Below the pieces are notes generated by a model. It worked only from the letters and a program-made list of their open reading frames with translations. It did no database searches and had not been told where the DNA came from. Made by a program: the position numbers and the translations under genes. From the NCBI RefSeq assembly GCF_029846115.1, contig NZ_JARVZZ010000001.1, forward strand, positions 4,216,001 to 4,280,000: a stretch of DNA of 64,000 nucleotides. Direction: 5' to 3'. Position 1 is the stretch's first letter. Every line of letters begins with the position of its first letter. The DNA comes from Serratia marcescens (GTDB lineage Bacteria; Pseudomonadota; Gammaproteobacteria; Enterobacterales; Enterobacteriaceae). This document shows, one piece after another, positions 8,587-16,422 of the stretch.

Positions 8587-9472
8587 TGCCGTCCACCTTC
8601 TCGAAGATATCGCTGCCGATAGCGCTGTGCAGGGAGAGGTTTTTTATCGCGATCTGCTGCTTTTTCATGATCGCGCCGGCGTGTCGAAAAGCGGGGATCA
8701 CCAGCGACTCCACCTTGTCCGCCAGAAACGTCGGCAACCGATCCTGCTCGGTTTCGTAAAAGCGCGGTTGGTGGAAATTGTTCATGTCCAGCCCGGCGAT
8801 AAACAGCTGCCTGAAGCCAAGATAGGCGATGATTTGCAGCGCCCAATAGGCCACGGTGCCGGCATCGAAAATGCCGCAGCGGATATCCTGGCTGAAGCCG
8901 AGCATGCGGCTCTCGGCGGCAAAGACCACGCCGTTTTCCCGGCAGTAGTGATCCCACAGCGCGCCGCTGTCGATCCGGGGGCGATAAATCTTGCAGGCCG
9001 CGTCTTCGACGATCGCCAATCGGCAACCGATCGCCGCCGGGCCAAAGCGATCGAGAATGCGCGCCACGCCGTGCACGGTGGTGAACAGCGTCAGCTCAGT
9101 CCGTTGAATGACGTCGCGCACGATCTCCGGGCGGTTATCGATAAACCCCATGTCCACGATGACGTAGAAGCGAAAATCCACCTGCCGATGCAGGCAATAG
9201 GCGCCGTTGACCCCGATGGCGGGCATGGCGGGAATATTTTCGAAGCGCAGCGCCTTCACCGACGGGCCGGTAGCCGTCAGCAACGCCGGCCCCCGGCAGC
9301 TGTTGCGCAGTTCGCTCAATGTGACGATCGGCACCGGCCGGTGCTTGTACCATAAGGCGGCGATTTCACCGCCTTCGCCGCGCGCGATCTTCACGTAGGG
9401 CCAGAGGTTTTCGTTATGCCGATAAGGGCGCGCGTGGGAATAGCGGTAGATCTGCTTAAAAAAAGAGCCCAT
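8564..9472 (-). CDS. WaaZ-like LPS core protein (putative Kdo III transferase)
   Basis: 302 residues. The order of motifs parallels E. coli WaaZ as I recall it: LLTATGPSVKALRF and IGVNGAY (compare FLSGPTSQ and IAVNGSA), YVIVDMGFI, MLGFSQDIRCGIFDAGTVAYWALQI (compare VGFCKDISLGYCSCHTIAF), FIAGLDMN, and LSLHSAIGSDI near the end. WaaZ adds a third Kdo to the inner core. The start at 9472 has AGGAC 9 bases upstream. It is the first gene of an operon with the ligase-like gene. Similarity is remote, so the enzymatic call is tentative. Confidence 0.65.
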   Translation of the reverse strand: MGSFFKQIYRYSHARPYRHNENLWPYVKIARGEGGEIAALWYKHRPVPIVTLSELRNSCRGPALLTATGPSVKALRFENIPAMPAIGVNGAYCLHRQVDFRFYVIVDMGFIDNRPEIVRDVIQRTELTLFTTVHGVARILDRFGPAAIGCRLAIVEDAACKIYRPRIDSGALWDHYCRENGVVFAAESRMLGFSQDIRCGIFDAGTVAYWALQIIAYLGFRQLFIAGLDMNNFHQPRFYETEQDRLPTFLADKVESLVIPAFRHAGAIMKKQQIAIKNLSLHSAIGSDIFEKVDGNVYFQQA

Positions 9473-9776
9473 GGTGGCGATGTCCTGTCCAGAGTGCGTG
9501 ACGATACCTACAGAGGCATCTTTCTGTATGCTCAGAATTTAAAAACGAGTCAGCACTGGCCAGGCCGCACAGCGAGTATCTAAATATTCGTTTAGCGAGG
9601 CAATTTTTGTAATTTGAATTATTAGTCAGCGCATCGGCAAGAAATGTGTCGAAGTGTTATTTGAATGAGGAACTGTTGCAGTGCGTAAAAATACCGTGAA
9701 TGGCCGCAGCGCCGCCGCTTGGCATTGATGGGGTTTTGTTATAACGTATCAGAACTTAAGCCAAAGGAAGACGACG
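9473..9776. other. Intergenic region between the WaaZ-like gene and a small secreted peptide gene
   Basis: 304 bases of roughly balanced composition, AT-rich in the middle. It must hold the promoters for the minus-strand LPS pair and the plus-strand peptide gene. AAGGAAG at about 9762-9768 is the ribosome site of the latter. I see no other ORF with a ribosome site and no strong hairpin. Confidence 0.5.
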
Positions 9777-10019
9777 ATGAAAATCCAGCTGTCGCTGCTG
9801 TTTCTCAGCCTGCTGGCCGGCAAGGCCGCGGCGTTTCAGTCAAAAGTGTCCGAACCGCGCCCGGAACAGGCGCGCGCGGCGGAACAAAACATCGAAAATC
9901 TGTTTTACGGCTTTCACGCCATGGACGCCCAGCCGGTGAACATCGGCAGCTGCGCGGCAGTGCCGGTAGCGGGATGCCAATGCGCGTTCTGCACCCAGCT
10001 GCGGCAGGCCGGGCGTTGA
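9777..10019 (+). CDS. Small secreted cysteine-containing protein, unknown
   Basis: 80 residues. The N-terminus is a clear Sec signal peptide (MKIQLSLLFLSLLAGKAAA, cleavage before FQS). The mature part is about 61 residues with FYGFHAMDAQPVNIGS followed by a cysteine cluster CAAVPVAGCQCAFC and a basic tail. AAGGAAG sits about 8 bases before the ATG. Four cysteines in 14 residues suggest disulfides or metal binding after export. I do not recognise a family. It stands alone, convergent with alaX 11 bases on. Confidence 0.65.
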   Translation: MKIQLSLLFLSLLAGKAAAFQSKVSEPRPEQARAAEQNIENLFYGFHAMDAQPVNIGSCAAVPVAGCQCAFCTQLRQAGR

Positions 10020-10029
10020 AGCCCCTTAT

Positions 10030-10662
10030 TCAACTCAGCTCATACTGCACAATCAGCTGCCCTTTCTTCATCTTTACGCCGGTGATCGCAATTGCCCCCA
10101 CCTCCGCCAGCGTGGCGACATGGGTGCCGCCGCAGCCGTAGGCGGGCAGTTCGCCGAAACCGACCTGGCGCATACCGCCCACCGCCTGTTGGCGGCGCGG
10201 TAAATCGGCGGCGATCAAGCGCGCCAGCTCCGCCTGCAAAAAGTCCGCTTCTACCGTCTGCGCATCCGGGCCTGGCGTAAACGTGATGCGCCCTTCCCCC
10301 GGCCAATGATGCGCCTTGACCGGCCGCCAGCCTCGTGTTTCGCCCAGCCAGCCGATCAGATGCCCGCCGGAGTGCCAGCGGGCGTGCAGGCGGCGCTGCG
10401 CTTCATCGATTTGCATCGTAACCGGCCCGAGCGGCAGCGGCGCAGCGGTAAAGTGCAGCACGGTATCCCCTTGCTGCTGCACCCGTAGCACGGCGACGCC
10501 GCCTAACGTCCCCACGTCGGACGGCTGGCCACCGCCCTGCGGGTGGAACAGCGTGGCATCGAGCTCTACGGCGTAAGCGCCCGCCTCGGCCGGCGCGCAG
10601 CTCAACACCTGCGCCTGGCCCTGTACATCGTCGCTGTAGTAATAACGTCGTTCGATCATCAT
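10030..10662 (-). CDS. Alanyl-tRNA editing protein AlaX-like
   Basis: 210 residues, a free-standing version of the alanyl-tRNA synthetase editing domain that hydrolyses Ser-tRNA(Ala) or Gly-tRNA(Ala). HPQGGGQPSD (40-49) is the strand-loop signature of the family. The zinc ligands appear as H97 and H101 in HSGGH and C177 and H181 in CGGTH, the intact HxxxH/CxxxH set. It lacks the extra N-terminal synthetase-like domain of long forms. It is divergent from the LysR gene at 10745. Confidence 0.82.
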   Translation of the reverse strand: MMIERRYYYSDDVQGQAQVLSCAPAEAGAYAVELDATLFHPQGGGQPSDVGTLGGVAVLRVQQQGDTVLHFTAAPLPLGPVTMQIDEAQRRLHARWHSGGHLIGWLGETRGWRPVKAHHWPGEGRITFTPGPDAQTVEADFLQAELARLIAADLPRRQQAVGGMRQVGFGELPAYGCGGTHVATLAEVGAIAITGVKMKKGQLIVQYELS

Positions 10663-10744
10663 TTTTCTCCTCGGTTCGAAGAGCCATTATATTCATGTCA
10701 TAATCGAGGGATAATCCACCGCCATCACAATGGACCTTTGCGTC

Positions 10745-11680
10745 ATGAGCACAAATCTTTCTTACGCCCTGCTGCCCGAAATGGCCGTTTTCGTTCAGGT
10801 GGTAGAGAGCGGCAGTTTTTCCGCCGCCGCCCGTAAACTGGGCACTTCGCCTTCCGCCGTCAGCCGCAGCGTGGCGAAGCTCGAGCAGGCGCTGGCGCTG
10901 CAGCTGTTGCACCGCACCACCCGCAAACTGCGGCTGAGCGAAAACGGCGAAGAGGCGTTTGCGCACTGCCGCACCCTGCTGGCGGCGGCCGACGCGGTCA
11001 TGGCGATCGGCGGGCGCGGCGCCGTGGAGCCCGAAGGGCTGGTCAGCGTCAGCGTGCCCAAGGCGGTGGGCCGCTTCGTGCTGCATCCGCACATGCCGGA
11101 GTTCCTGCGCCGCTACCCGAAGGTGGACGTGAGGCTGCGGCTGGAAGATCGCTACATGGATTTGATCGACGATCGGGTCGATCTGGCGCTGCGCATCACC
11201 GATCGCCCGTCGCCCGGGTTGATCGGCCGCCAGTTGATGAGAATAGACCATCTGCTGTGCGCCACGCCGCACTACCTGGCGCAGCACGGCACGCCGCAGC
11301 ACCCGCACGATCTGGCGGCGCACAGCTGCATCTATCTGGGCGAAACGCCGAGCGACGCGCAATGGAAGTTCCGCCGCAGCGGCAAAACGGTGACGGTCAA
11401 CGTGCGCGGCCGCTACGCCGCCAACCACACCGGCGTGCGGCTGGACGCGGTGAAACAGCATATCGGCATCGGCAGCCTGCCGTATTTTACCGCCCGCCAG
11501 GCGCTCGACGACGGCGAGATCGTGCAGGTGTTGCCGGAGTGGGATTTCCTCAGCAGCTATCACGGCGGCCTGTGGTTGCTTTACGCGCCTAACCAGTATC
11601 TGCCGCCCAAACTGCGGGTGTTTATCGACTATCTCGTCGCCTGCCTGGCGCAGGAGCCGCAGCTAAAGCGCCTTGCGTAG
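10745..11680 (+). CDS. LysR-family transcriptional regulator
   Basis: 311 residues from the ATG at 10745, the N-terminus that best fits the family; an in-frame ATG at 10730 would add five residues. Neither has a good ribosome site. The helix-turn-helix is AARKLGTSPSAVSRSVAKLEQAL near residues 29-51, and the effector-binding domain starts near residue 90. It resembles the AaeR/DmlR type that often regulates a neighbouring transporter or oxidoreductase. The nearest divergent gene is alaX, which would be an unusual target. Its 3' end overlaps alkB by 18 bases. Confidence 0.83.
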   Translation: MSTNLSYALLPEMAVFVQVVESGSFSAAARKLGTSPSAVSRSVAKLEQALALQLLHRTTRKLRLSENGEEAFAHCRTLLAAADAVMAIGGRGAVEPEGLVSVSVPKAVGRFVLHPHMPEFLRRYPKVDVRLRLEDRYMDLIDDRVDLALRITDRPSPGLIGRQLMRIDHLLCATPHYLAQHGTPQHPHDLAAHSCIYLGETPSDAQWKFRRSGKTVTVNVRGRYAANHTGVRLDAVKQHIGIGSLPYFTARQALDDGEIVQVLPEWDFLSSYHGGLWLLYAPNQYLPPKLRVFIDYLVACLAQEPQLKRLA

Positions 11681-12310
11681 CGTGATGTTGATGCGGTGCG
11701 GCCCCACCAGCGAGTGGTAACCTTCCTTGACCGGCAGGATGCCGTGAAAACAGAGCCGCGCCGGGCCGCCCCATACCACCACATCGCCGTGCGCCAATGG
11801 GATGCGCCGCGCCCGGTCGCTGCGTTGCAGCCCGCCGAACTGAAACACCGCCGGCAGCCCGAGCGACACCGAGACGATCGGCGCACCGAAGTCGTGCTCG
11901 TCTTTATCCTGATGCAGCGACAGCTTGCTGCCCGGATCGTAACGGTTCATCAGACAAGAATCCGGCACGAAGGGGCCGAATCCCGCCTGCTGCGCGGCTT
12001 CGTCCGCCAGCGCCATCAGGATGGGGGGAATGGCCGGCCAGCGTTTGCCGCTGCGCGCGTCGCGTTCCGAATAGCGGTAGCCGCGGCTGTCGCTGGTCCA
12101 GCCGTTGCCGCACCAGCTCATCGCCACCGACATCACGTGCCCGCCGGGCGTGGTCAAATGCCGCCACGGCACCTGGACGACTACGCCCTGCACCGCCGCC
12201 AGCAGTTCCGGCCCGTGATCGCGCACGAAGCCGTGCATCACCACCGCGCCGGGGGCGATCTCTTCGCGCCACGGCGGCGGCAGCGCGTCTTCAAAAAGAT
12301 CGATTGTCAT
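11663..12310 (-). CDS. alkB: Alkylated DNA repair dioxygenase AlkB
   Basis: 215 residues, matching E. coli AlkB in length. It is an Fe(II)/2-oxoglutarate dioxygenase that removes 1-methyladenine and 3-methylcytosine lesions by oxidative demethylation. The iron triad is H133, D135 and H189, and the 2-oxoglutarate arginines are R206 and R212 in RINITLR. The substrate-lid block WTSDSRGYRYS lies at 71-81. The ATG at 12310 (MTIDLFED) gives the standard N-terminus. It is a single gene without ada alongside, unlike the ada-alkB operon of E. coli. Confidence 0.93.
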   Translation of the reverse strand: MTIDLFEDALPPPWREEIAPGAVVMHGFVRDHGPELLAAVQGVVVQVPWRHLTTPGGHVMSVAMSWCGNGWTSDSRGYRYSERDARSGKRWPAIPPILMALADEAAQQAGFGPFVPDSCLMNRYDPGSKLSLHQDKDEHDFGAPIVSVSLGLPAVFQFGGLQRSDRARRIPLAHGDVVVWGGPARLCFHGILPVKEGYHSLVGPHRINITLRKAL

Positions 12311-12443
12311 CGCCAAAACCTGTATGAATACACAGTACTCATTGTAAACCGCCGCCGCCGATTGTCCAGCGCCCGGCAACGCCATTGTCGTTGGCGGCAA
12401 ATTTCTCTACAGTAGCCGCCATAAAATCAATCACTCACCAGGA

Positions 12444-13328
12444 ATGCGTGTGATTAAGGGCATCACTCTTTCGGTCGTCGCCTCCATCTTTTTCGGCGCG
12501 ATGTATTACTTCACCTCTACCCTCACCCCGCTGAACGGCGAGCAGGTCTACGGCTGGCGCACGCTGCTGACGCTGCCGTTCCTGACGCTGTTTATGGCGC
12601 TGTCCGGCGATTGGCGCAAAGTGGGCGACACGCTGGCCTGGATCGGCCAACGGCCGCAGCGCCTGCTGGGCCTGCTGCTCACCTCGGCGCTGCTGGGGGT
12701 GCAGCTGTGGCTGTTCCTGTGGGCGCCGCTGCACGGCAAGGCGCTCGACGTGTCGCTCGGCTATTTTCTGCTGCCGCTGACCATGGTGCTGGCGGGCCGT
12801 TTTTTCTACCGCGATCGGCTGTCGCTGCTGCAAAAACTGGCGGTGGCGTGCGCCATGGTGGGGGTGGGCAATGAGCTGTATCAGGCGGGCGGCGTCTCGT
12901 GGCCGACGCTGGTGGTGGCGCTGGGCTATCCGTTCTACTTTATTTTGCGGCGGCGTTTCGGCACCGACAATCTCGGCGGGCTGTGGTGCGAGCTGGCGCT
13001 GATGCTGCCTGCGGCGGCCTGGTTCGCCTTCGGCGACGGCGGCGCGGCGGCGCTGAAAATTAATGCCGAGCTGTATTGGCGCATTCCGCTGCTCGGCATC
13101 ATCAGCGCCGTGGCGCTGGTGTGTTACATCCTCGCCAGCCGCCTGCTGCCGTTCAGCCTGTTCGGCCTGCTGAGCTATGTGGAACCGGTGCTGCTGGTGA
13201 TCGTCGCACTGCTGCTCGGCGAAAGCATCGGCCAAAGCGAATGGCCGACCTATCTGGCGATCTGGCTGGCGGTGCTGCTGCTGGCGGCGGAAGGCGCGCA
13301 GCACCTGCTGCGCCGCCAGCGGGTCTGA
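12444..13328 (+). CDS. EamA-family permease (RarD-like)
   Basis: 294 residues with ten predicted membrane helices in two five-helix repeats, the EamA/DMT layout. The sequence SVVASIFFGAMYYFTSTLTPLNGEQVYGWR near the N-terminus is close to the RarD subgroup. RarD itself was named for chloramphenicol sensitivity and the substrate is unknown. Transcription probably begins just upstream in 12311-12443. It ends one base before the entA stop codon, so the two genes converge tail-to-tail. Confidence 0.75.
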   Translation: MRVIKGITLSVVASIFFGAMYYFTSTLTPLNGEQVYGWRTLLTLPFLTLFMALSGDWRKVGDTLAWIGQRPQRLLGLLLTSALLGVQLWLFLWAPLHGKALDVSLGYFLLPLTMVLAGRFFYRDRLSLLQKLAVACAMVGVGNELYQAGGVSWPTLVVALGYPFYFILRRRFGTDNLGGLWCELALMLPAAAWFAFGDGGAAALKINAELYWRIPLLGIISAVALVCYILASRLLPFSLFGLLSYVEPVLLVIVALLLGESIGQSEWPTYLAIWLAVLLLAAEGAQHLLRRQRV

Positions 13329-13329
13329 C

Positions 13330-14088
13330 TCAGGCGGCCAGCGTGGCGCCGCCGTCGATCACGATGTCCTGCATGGTGATGTGGCTGGCCAAATCGGAGG
13401 CCAGGAACAACACCGCGTTGGCGATCTCATCCGGGCGGGCGATTTTGCCCAGCGGGATCCCCAGCTTGAACATTTCGGGGAAGCCGGCGATGGTGCGTTG
13501 TTGCGCATCGTCGGTCTGCCACATGCCGCGCTGCATCGGCGTGTCGGTCGAGCCCGGCGACACCAGATTGCAGCGCACGCCGAACGGCGCCATCTCCAGC
13601 CCCACACAGTGGTTCAGGCTGGTCAGCGCCGCCTTGGAGGCGCAGTAAGCCGCCATCTGCGCGCGCGGCACGTGCGCGGCATTGGAGCCGATGCTGACGA
13701 TCGCCCCGCTGCGCTGCGCCTTGAAGTGCGGCAGCACGGCGCGGAACAGGTAAAACGCCCCCGAAGCGTTGACGTTGATGCACTGATGCCAGTCATCCAC
13801 GCTCAGATCTTCGGTATTGCCCATGCGCAGAATGCCGGCGGCGTTGACCAACACGTCCAGTCGCGGGTTCTCCGCCAGCTGTTGGCGGCACACCGCCTCC
13901 ACCTGCTCCGGCCGGCTGATGTCCAACGTCACGCAAGGATAAGGCAGATCCGGATTGGCGAACTCGCGGTCAAATCCCACCACCTCGGCGCCCTGCGTCA
14001 AAAAATGGCGGGCGATCTGCTCGCCGATGCCGCGCGCCGCGCCGGTCACCCACACGCGTTTACCGGTGAAATCCATCTGAATGCTCAT
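13330..14088 (-). CDS. entA: 2,3-dihydro-2,3-dihydroxybenzoate dehydrogenase
   Basis: 252-residue short-chain dehydrogenase that oxidises 2,3-dihydro-2,3-dihydroxybenzoate to 2,3-dihydroxybenzoate with NAD+ in catecholate siderophore synthesis. The NAD motif TGAARGIG is at 15-22 and the catalytic set is S135, Y148 and K152. MDFTGKRVWVTG matches the EntA N-terminus, so translation may also start at 14076. The ATG at 14088 overlaps the stop of a 16-codon upstream ORF (ATGA) and has no good ribosome site of its own. It lies downstream of entC under one Fur-type promoter. Confidence 0.88.
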   Translation of the reverse strand: MSIQMDFTGKRVWVTGAARGIGEQIARHFLTQGAEVVGFDREFANPDLPYPCVTLDISRPEQVEAVCRQQLAENPRLDVLVNAAGILRMGNTEDLSVDDWHQCINVNASGAFYLFRAVLPHFKAQRSGAIVSIGSNAAHVPRAQMAAYCASKAALTSLNHCVGLEMAPFGVRCNLVSPGSTDTPMQRGMWQTDDAQQRTIAGFPEMFKLGIPLGKIARPDEIANAVLFLASDLASHITMQDIVIDGGATLAA

Positions 14089-14135
14089 GCGCACACCGCC
14101 ATCCGGGCACGCTGCCGGGTCATGTTGTTGTTCAT
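14085..14135 (-). CDS. 16-codon leader ORF coupled to entA
   Basis: MNNNMTRQRARMAVCA, preceded by a strong AGGAG about 6 bases before the ATG. Its TGA overlaps the entA ATG in an ATGA junction, while entA lacks a good ribosome site. The simplest reading is a translational-coupling leader that delivers ribosomes to entA; it could also be the leftover start of a lost gene between entC and entA. Too short for homology. Confidence 0.45.
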   Translation of the reverse strand: MNNNMTRQRARMAVCA

Positions 14136-14188
14136 CGTTATCTCCTGCGAAAGCGTATGACGCGGCGCGCACTGCGCCGCAAAGAGGC

Positions 14189-15379
14189 CTACAGCGCGCC
14201 GCTGTTCAGGCCGAAAGCGTTGAGCATGGTGCCCAGTTTGGCGGCGGTTTCCAGCCACTCGGACTGCGGCGTTGAGGCGGCGACGATGCCCGCGCCGGCG
14301 AACAGCCGCACCCGGTTGCCGCGCAGCAGGCCGCTGCGGATGACGATCGCCCACTCGCCGTCGCCGTTGGCGTCGCACCAGCCGACAATGCCGCTGAACA
14401 GGCCGCGATCGTGCGGTTCCAGATCGGCGATCAGCTGGCGGGCGCTCTCGGTCGGGAAGCCGCACAGCGCCGGCGTCGGATGCAGTAGGCAAGCCAGCTG
14501 CATCACGTTGAGATTCGGGTTCAGCAACTCGCCGCGAATGCGGGTGGACAGGTGCCACATGGTACCGGTGCTGAGCAGCGATGGGCCGCTGGGCACGCTC
14601 AGGCTGGCGCACAGCGGCGCCAGGTGGCGGCGAATGTCGTCGATCACCAGCTTGTGTTCGTATTTGTCTTTGGTCGAGCGCATCAGGCGCTCGCTGCCGA
14701 GGCGATCCTGCTGCGGATCGTCCTGACGGCGCGCCGAGCCCGCCAGCGGATTGGTGTGGATCTCGCCGCCCTGCTTGCGGATCAGCAGCTCCGGGCTGGC
14801 GCCGATCAGCACGCCGCCATCGGCCAGCGGCAGGGAAAAGTGGTAACCGGTCGGGTTCTGCACCATCAGGTTATTGAGGATCTGATGGCCCGCCACCGGC
14901 TGCTCCAGCTCAATGTCGAGGATGCGCGACAGCACCGCCTTGTCCAGCTTGCCCTGTTTAAAGCGGCTGACCGCTTCCGCCACCGCGTGCTTGAAGCGCG
15001 GCTCGTCCGGAATGCTGGTGCAGGCGGCCAGGCGATGCGGCTGTTGCAGCATCGGGCGCGCGGCGCGGGTAAAGCTGTCGTTGGCGACAAACTGGCAGTT
15101 TTCAGGCACGTACAGGCTGGAAGGCCGGCGCGTATCGAACGGAATGGCGCCCACCACCACCGGCGTCTCCTGGCCGGCGGTTTTGGCGCGCGCCAGCGCC
15201 TGGCGGATATGCTGCGTCAGCGCGCTGCCTTCCTGCTCGCCGCCGAACGCCGGCGTCTCGATACGCTCGAACACGCCGTCGGCGGAGAGGGAACGGAATT
15301 CAGACCGGTACAAAAAGGTCGATTGTTCGGCGTACACAAACCCGAGGAAGGTTTGGTTTTCTGTCGTCAGTGTCGCCAC
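14189..15379 (-). CDS. entC: Isochorismate synthase
   Basis: 396 residues (E. coli EntC is 391). It converts chorismate to isochorismate, the first step towards 2,3-dihydroxybenzoate. Chorismate-enzyme signatures are KAVLSRIL in the middle, GASPELLIRK, NPLAGSARR, KDKYEHKLVIDDIR, LSTGTMWHLSTRI, HPTPALCGFP and YCDANG-like WCDANGDGEW near the end. AAAGGAG lies 7 bases before a GTG at 15379, giving the normal N-terminus; the longer frame to 15436 would run through the Fur box. Distinguished from salicylate synthases by its partner entA. Confidence 0.88.
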   Translation of the reverse strand: MATLTTENQTFLGFVYAEQSTFLYRSEFRSLSADGVFERIETPAFGGEQEGSALTQHIRQALARAKTAGQETPVVVGAIPFDTRRPSSLYVPENCQFVANDSFTRAARPMLQQPHRLAACTSIPDEPRFKHAVAEAVSRFKQGKLDKAVLSRILDIELEQPVAGHQILNNLMVQNPTGYHFSLPLADGGVLIGASPELLIRKQGGEIHTNPLAGSARRQDDPQQDRLGSERLMRSTKDKYEHKLVIDDIRRHLAPLCASLSVPSGPSLLSTGTMWHLSTRIRGELLNPNLNVMQLACLLHPTPALCGFPTESARQLIADLEPHDRGLFSGIVGWCDANGDGEWAIVIRSGLLRGNRVRLFAGAGIVAASTPQSEWLETAAKLGTMLNAFGLNSGAL

Positions 15380-15408
15380 AAGACCACTCCTTTGTTGCGC
15401 CTTACCAA

Positions 15409-15435
15409 TGATAATGTTTATGCGAATAATTATCA
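15409..15435. promoter_or_regulatory. Fur box upstream of entC
   Basis: TGATAAT at 15409-15415 and its complement ATTATCA at 15429-15435 form two facing Fur half-sites. Read on the minus strand, 15421-15435 fits the 7-1-7 model at 12 of 14 positions. It lies about 30-55 bases upstream of the entC start, where Fur-Fe would block transcription when iron is sufficient. Confidence 0.75.
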
Positions 15436-15568
15436 TTAGCCATAAAAGGAGGATAAATTACACCGGATCCCCACCGTGGGTCAATCTCCGATGAATGAAT
15501 CTTTCCACCCGCCGCGGCAAATCCGATTTACGGCGCAGCAAGAAATAACACACTGTTATTATTGTGTT

Positions 15569-16261
15569 TTAACAGAAAATAAAAGTCGTGACGCCGTCAC
15601 CTTCACGCCAAAAACGCCCGTTAAACCGGCGGCCGGCGGGGCAATTTGGCGTCAACGTCTTAAGCAACGCTAATACAAACGTCTGCCGCTGCGTATCCAC
15701 GGCGACCATGCGCGCATCGAGAAAATCGAAGTAACAGCGCACCTGCGGATAAAGCGCCTTGAACAGGCTCTCTTTGGCGGAAAACGTCAGCGTCAGCAGT
15801 TCATTGAACGGCAGCGCCTCGCGCAGCAACGCCTCGCGCTCCCCCGCCGAAACGATCGCCCCCCACAGCTCCTCCGCCCGCACGTCGGAGAGCAGCGTCT
15901 CCACATCCAGCCCAACGCCGCCCAGCCCGCTCTCGCGGTGCACAGCGCACAGCGCGGTATCCGAATTATGGCTCAGCGCCCCGGCGATGCCCGGCGGCCA
16001 CTGCGGCGCGCGATCTTCGCCGCGCGCCAGGGTGAAATCGGCAAAACCGAGCGGCGCCAACAGTTGCCGCGCCAGAAAACGCCCGGCCAGATACTCCGCG
16101 CGGCGCTTCGGCACCGCGCGCGCCAGATGATCCGGCAGCGCAAAGCCCGCCTCGGGAAAACTCTCGTCACGATACTCCGCCAGCGCAAAATGGCAGCGCG
16201 CCACCTGGCCCGGATAGCCGTCCGGCGTGAAAAATTCGATATTGCGGATAAAAGTGGGCAA
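15569..16261 (-). CDS. entD: EntD-like 4'-phosphopantetheinyl transferase
   Basis: 230 residues. It transfers phosphopantetheine from CoA to carrier domains of siderophore synthetases. The Mg/CoA motifs are GLDVE (117-121) and FSAKESLFKA (160-169), with ALSHNSDTALCAV at 95-107; these are the EntD/Sfp landmarks, and the length is right for EntD. It points the same way as entC-entA, 189 bases upstream of them and across the Fur box. The carrier proteins it should modify are not in this window. Confidence 0.85.
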   Translation of the reverse strand: MPTFIRNIEFFTPDGYPGQVARCHFALAEYRDESFPEAGFALPDHLARAVPKRRAEYLAGRFLARQLLAPLGFADFTLARGEDRAPQWPPGIAGALSHNSDTALCAVHRESGLGGVGLDVETLLSDVRAEELWGAIVSAGEREALLREALPFNELLTLTFSAKESLFKALYPQVRCYFDFLDARMVAVDTQRQTFVLALLKTLTPNCPAGRRFNGRFWREGDGVTTFIFC

Positions 16262-16380
16262 CGGCGGTATCCATGATAAGCAGGCAGGCTGATGATGTTA
16301 GCCCCCGAAACGGCCTGCAACAATGACCCTGGGCAAAATAAATGGCGTTAAGGCCCGCACGGCGGCGCGTTAGCCGGGAT

Positions 16381-16398
16381 GGGGAGAGGCCTCTCCCC
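16381..16398. terminator. GC-rich inverted repeat after agp
   Basis: GGGGAGAGG directly followed by its complement CCTCTCCCC, with an overlapping second pair just downstream. It lies between the agp stop codon (16423) and the entD start, and could end agp transcription, though no T tract follows. Confidence 0.4.
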
Positions 16399-16422
16399 CG
16401 CGGTCGGGAGAGAGGCTGGGCA

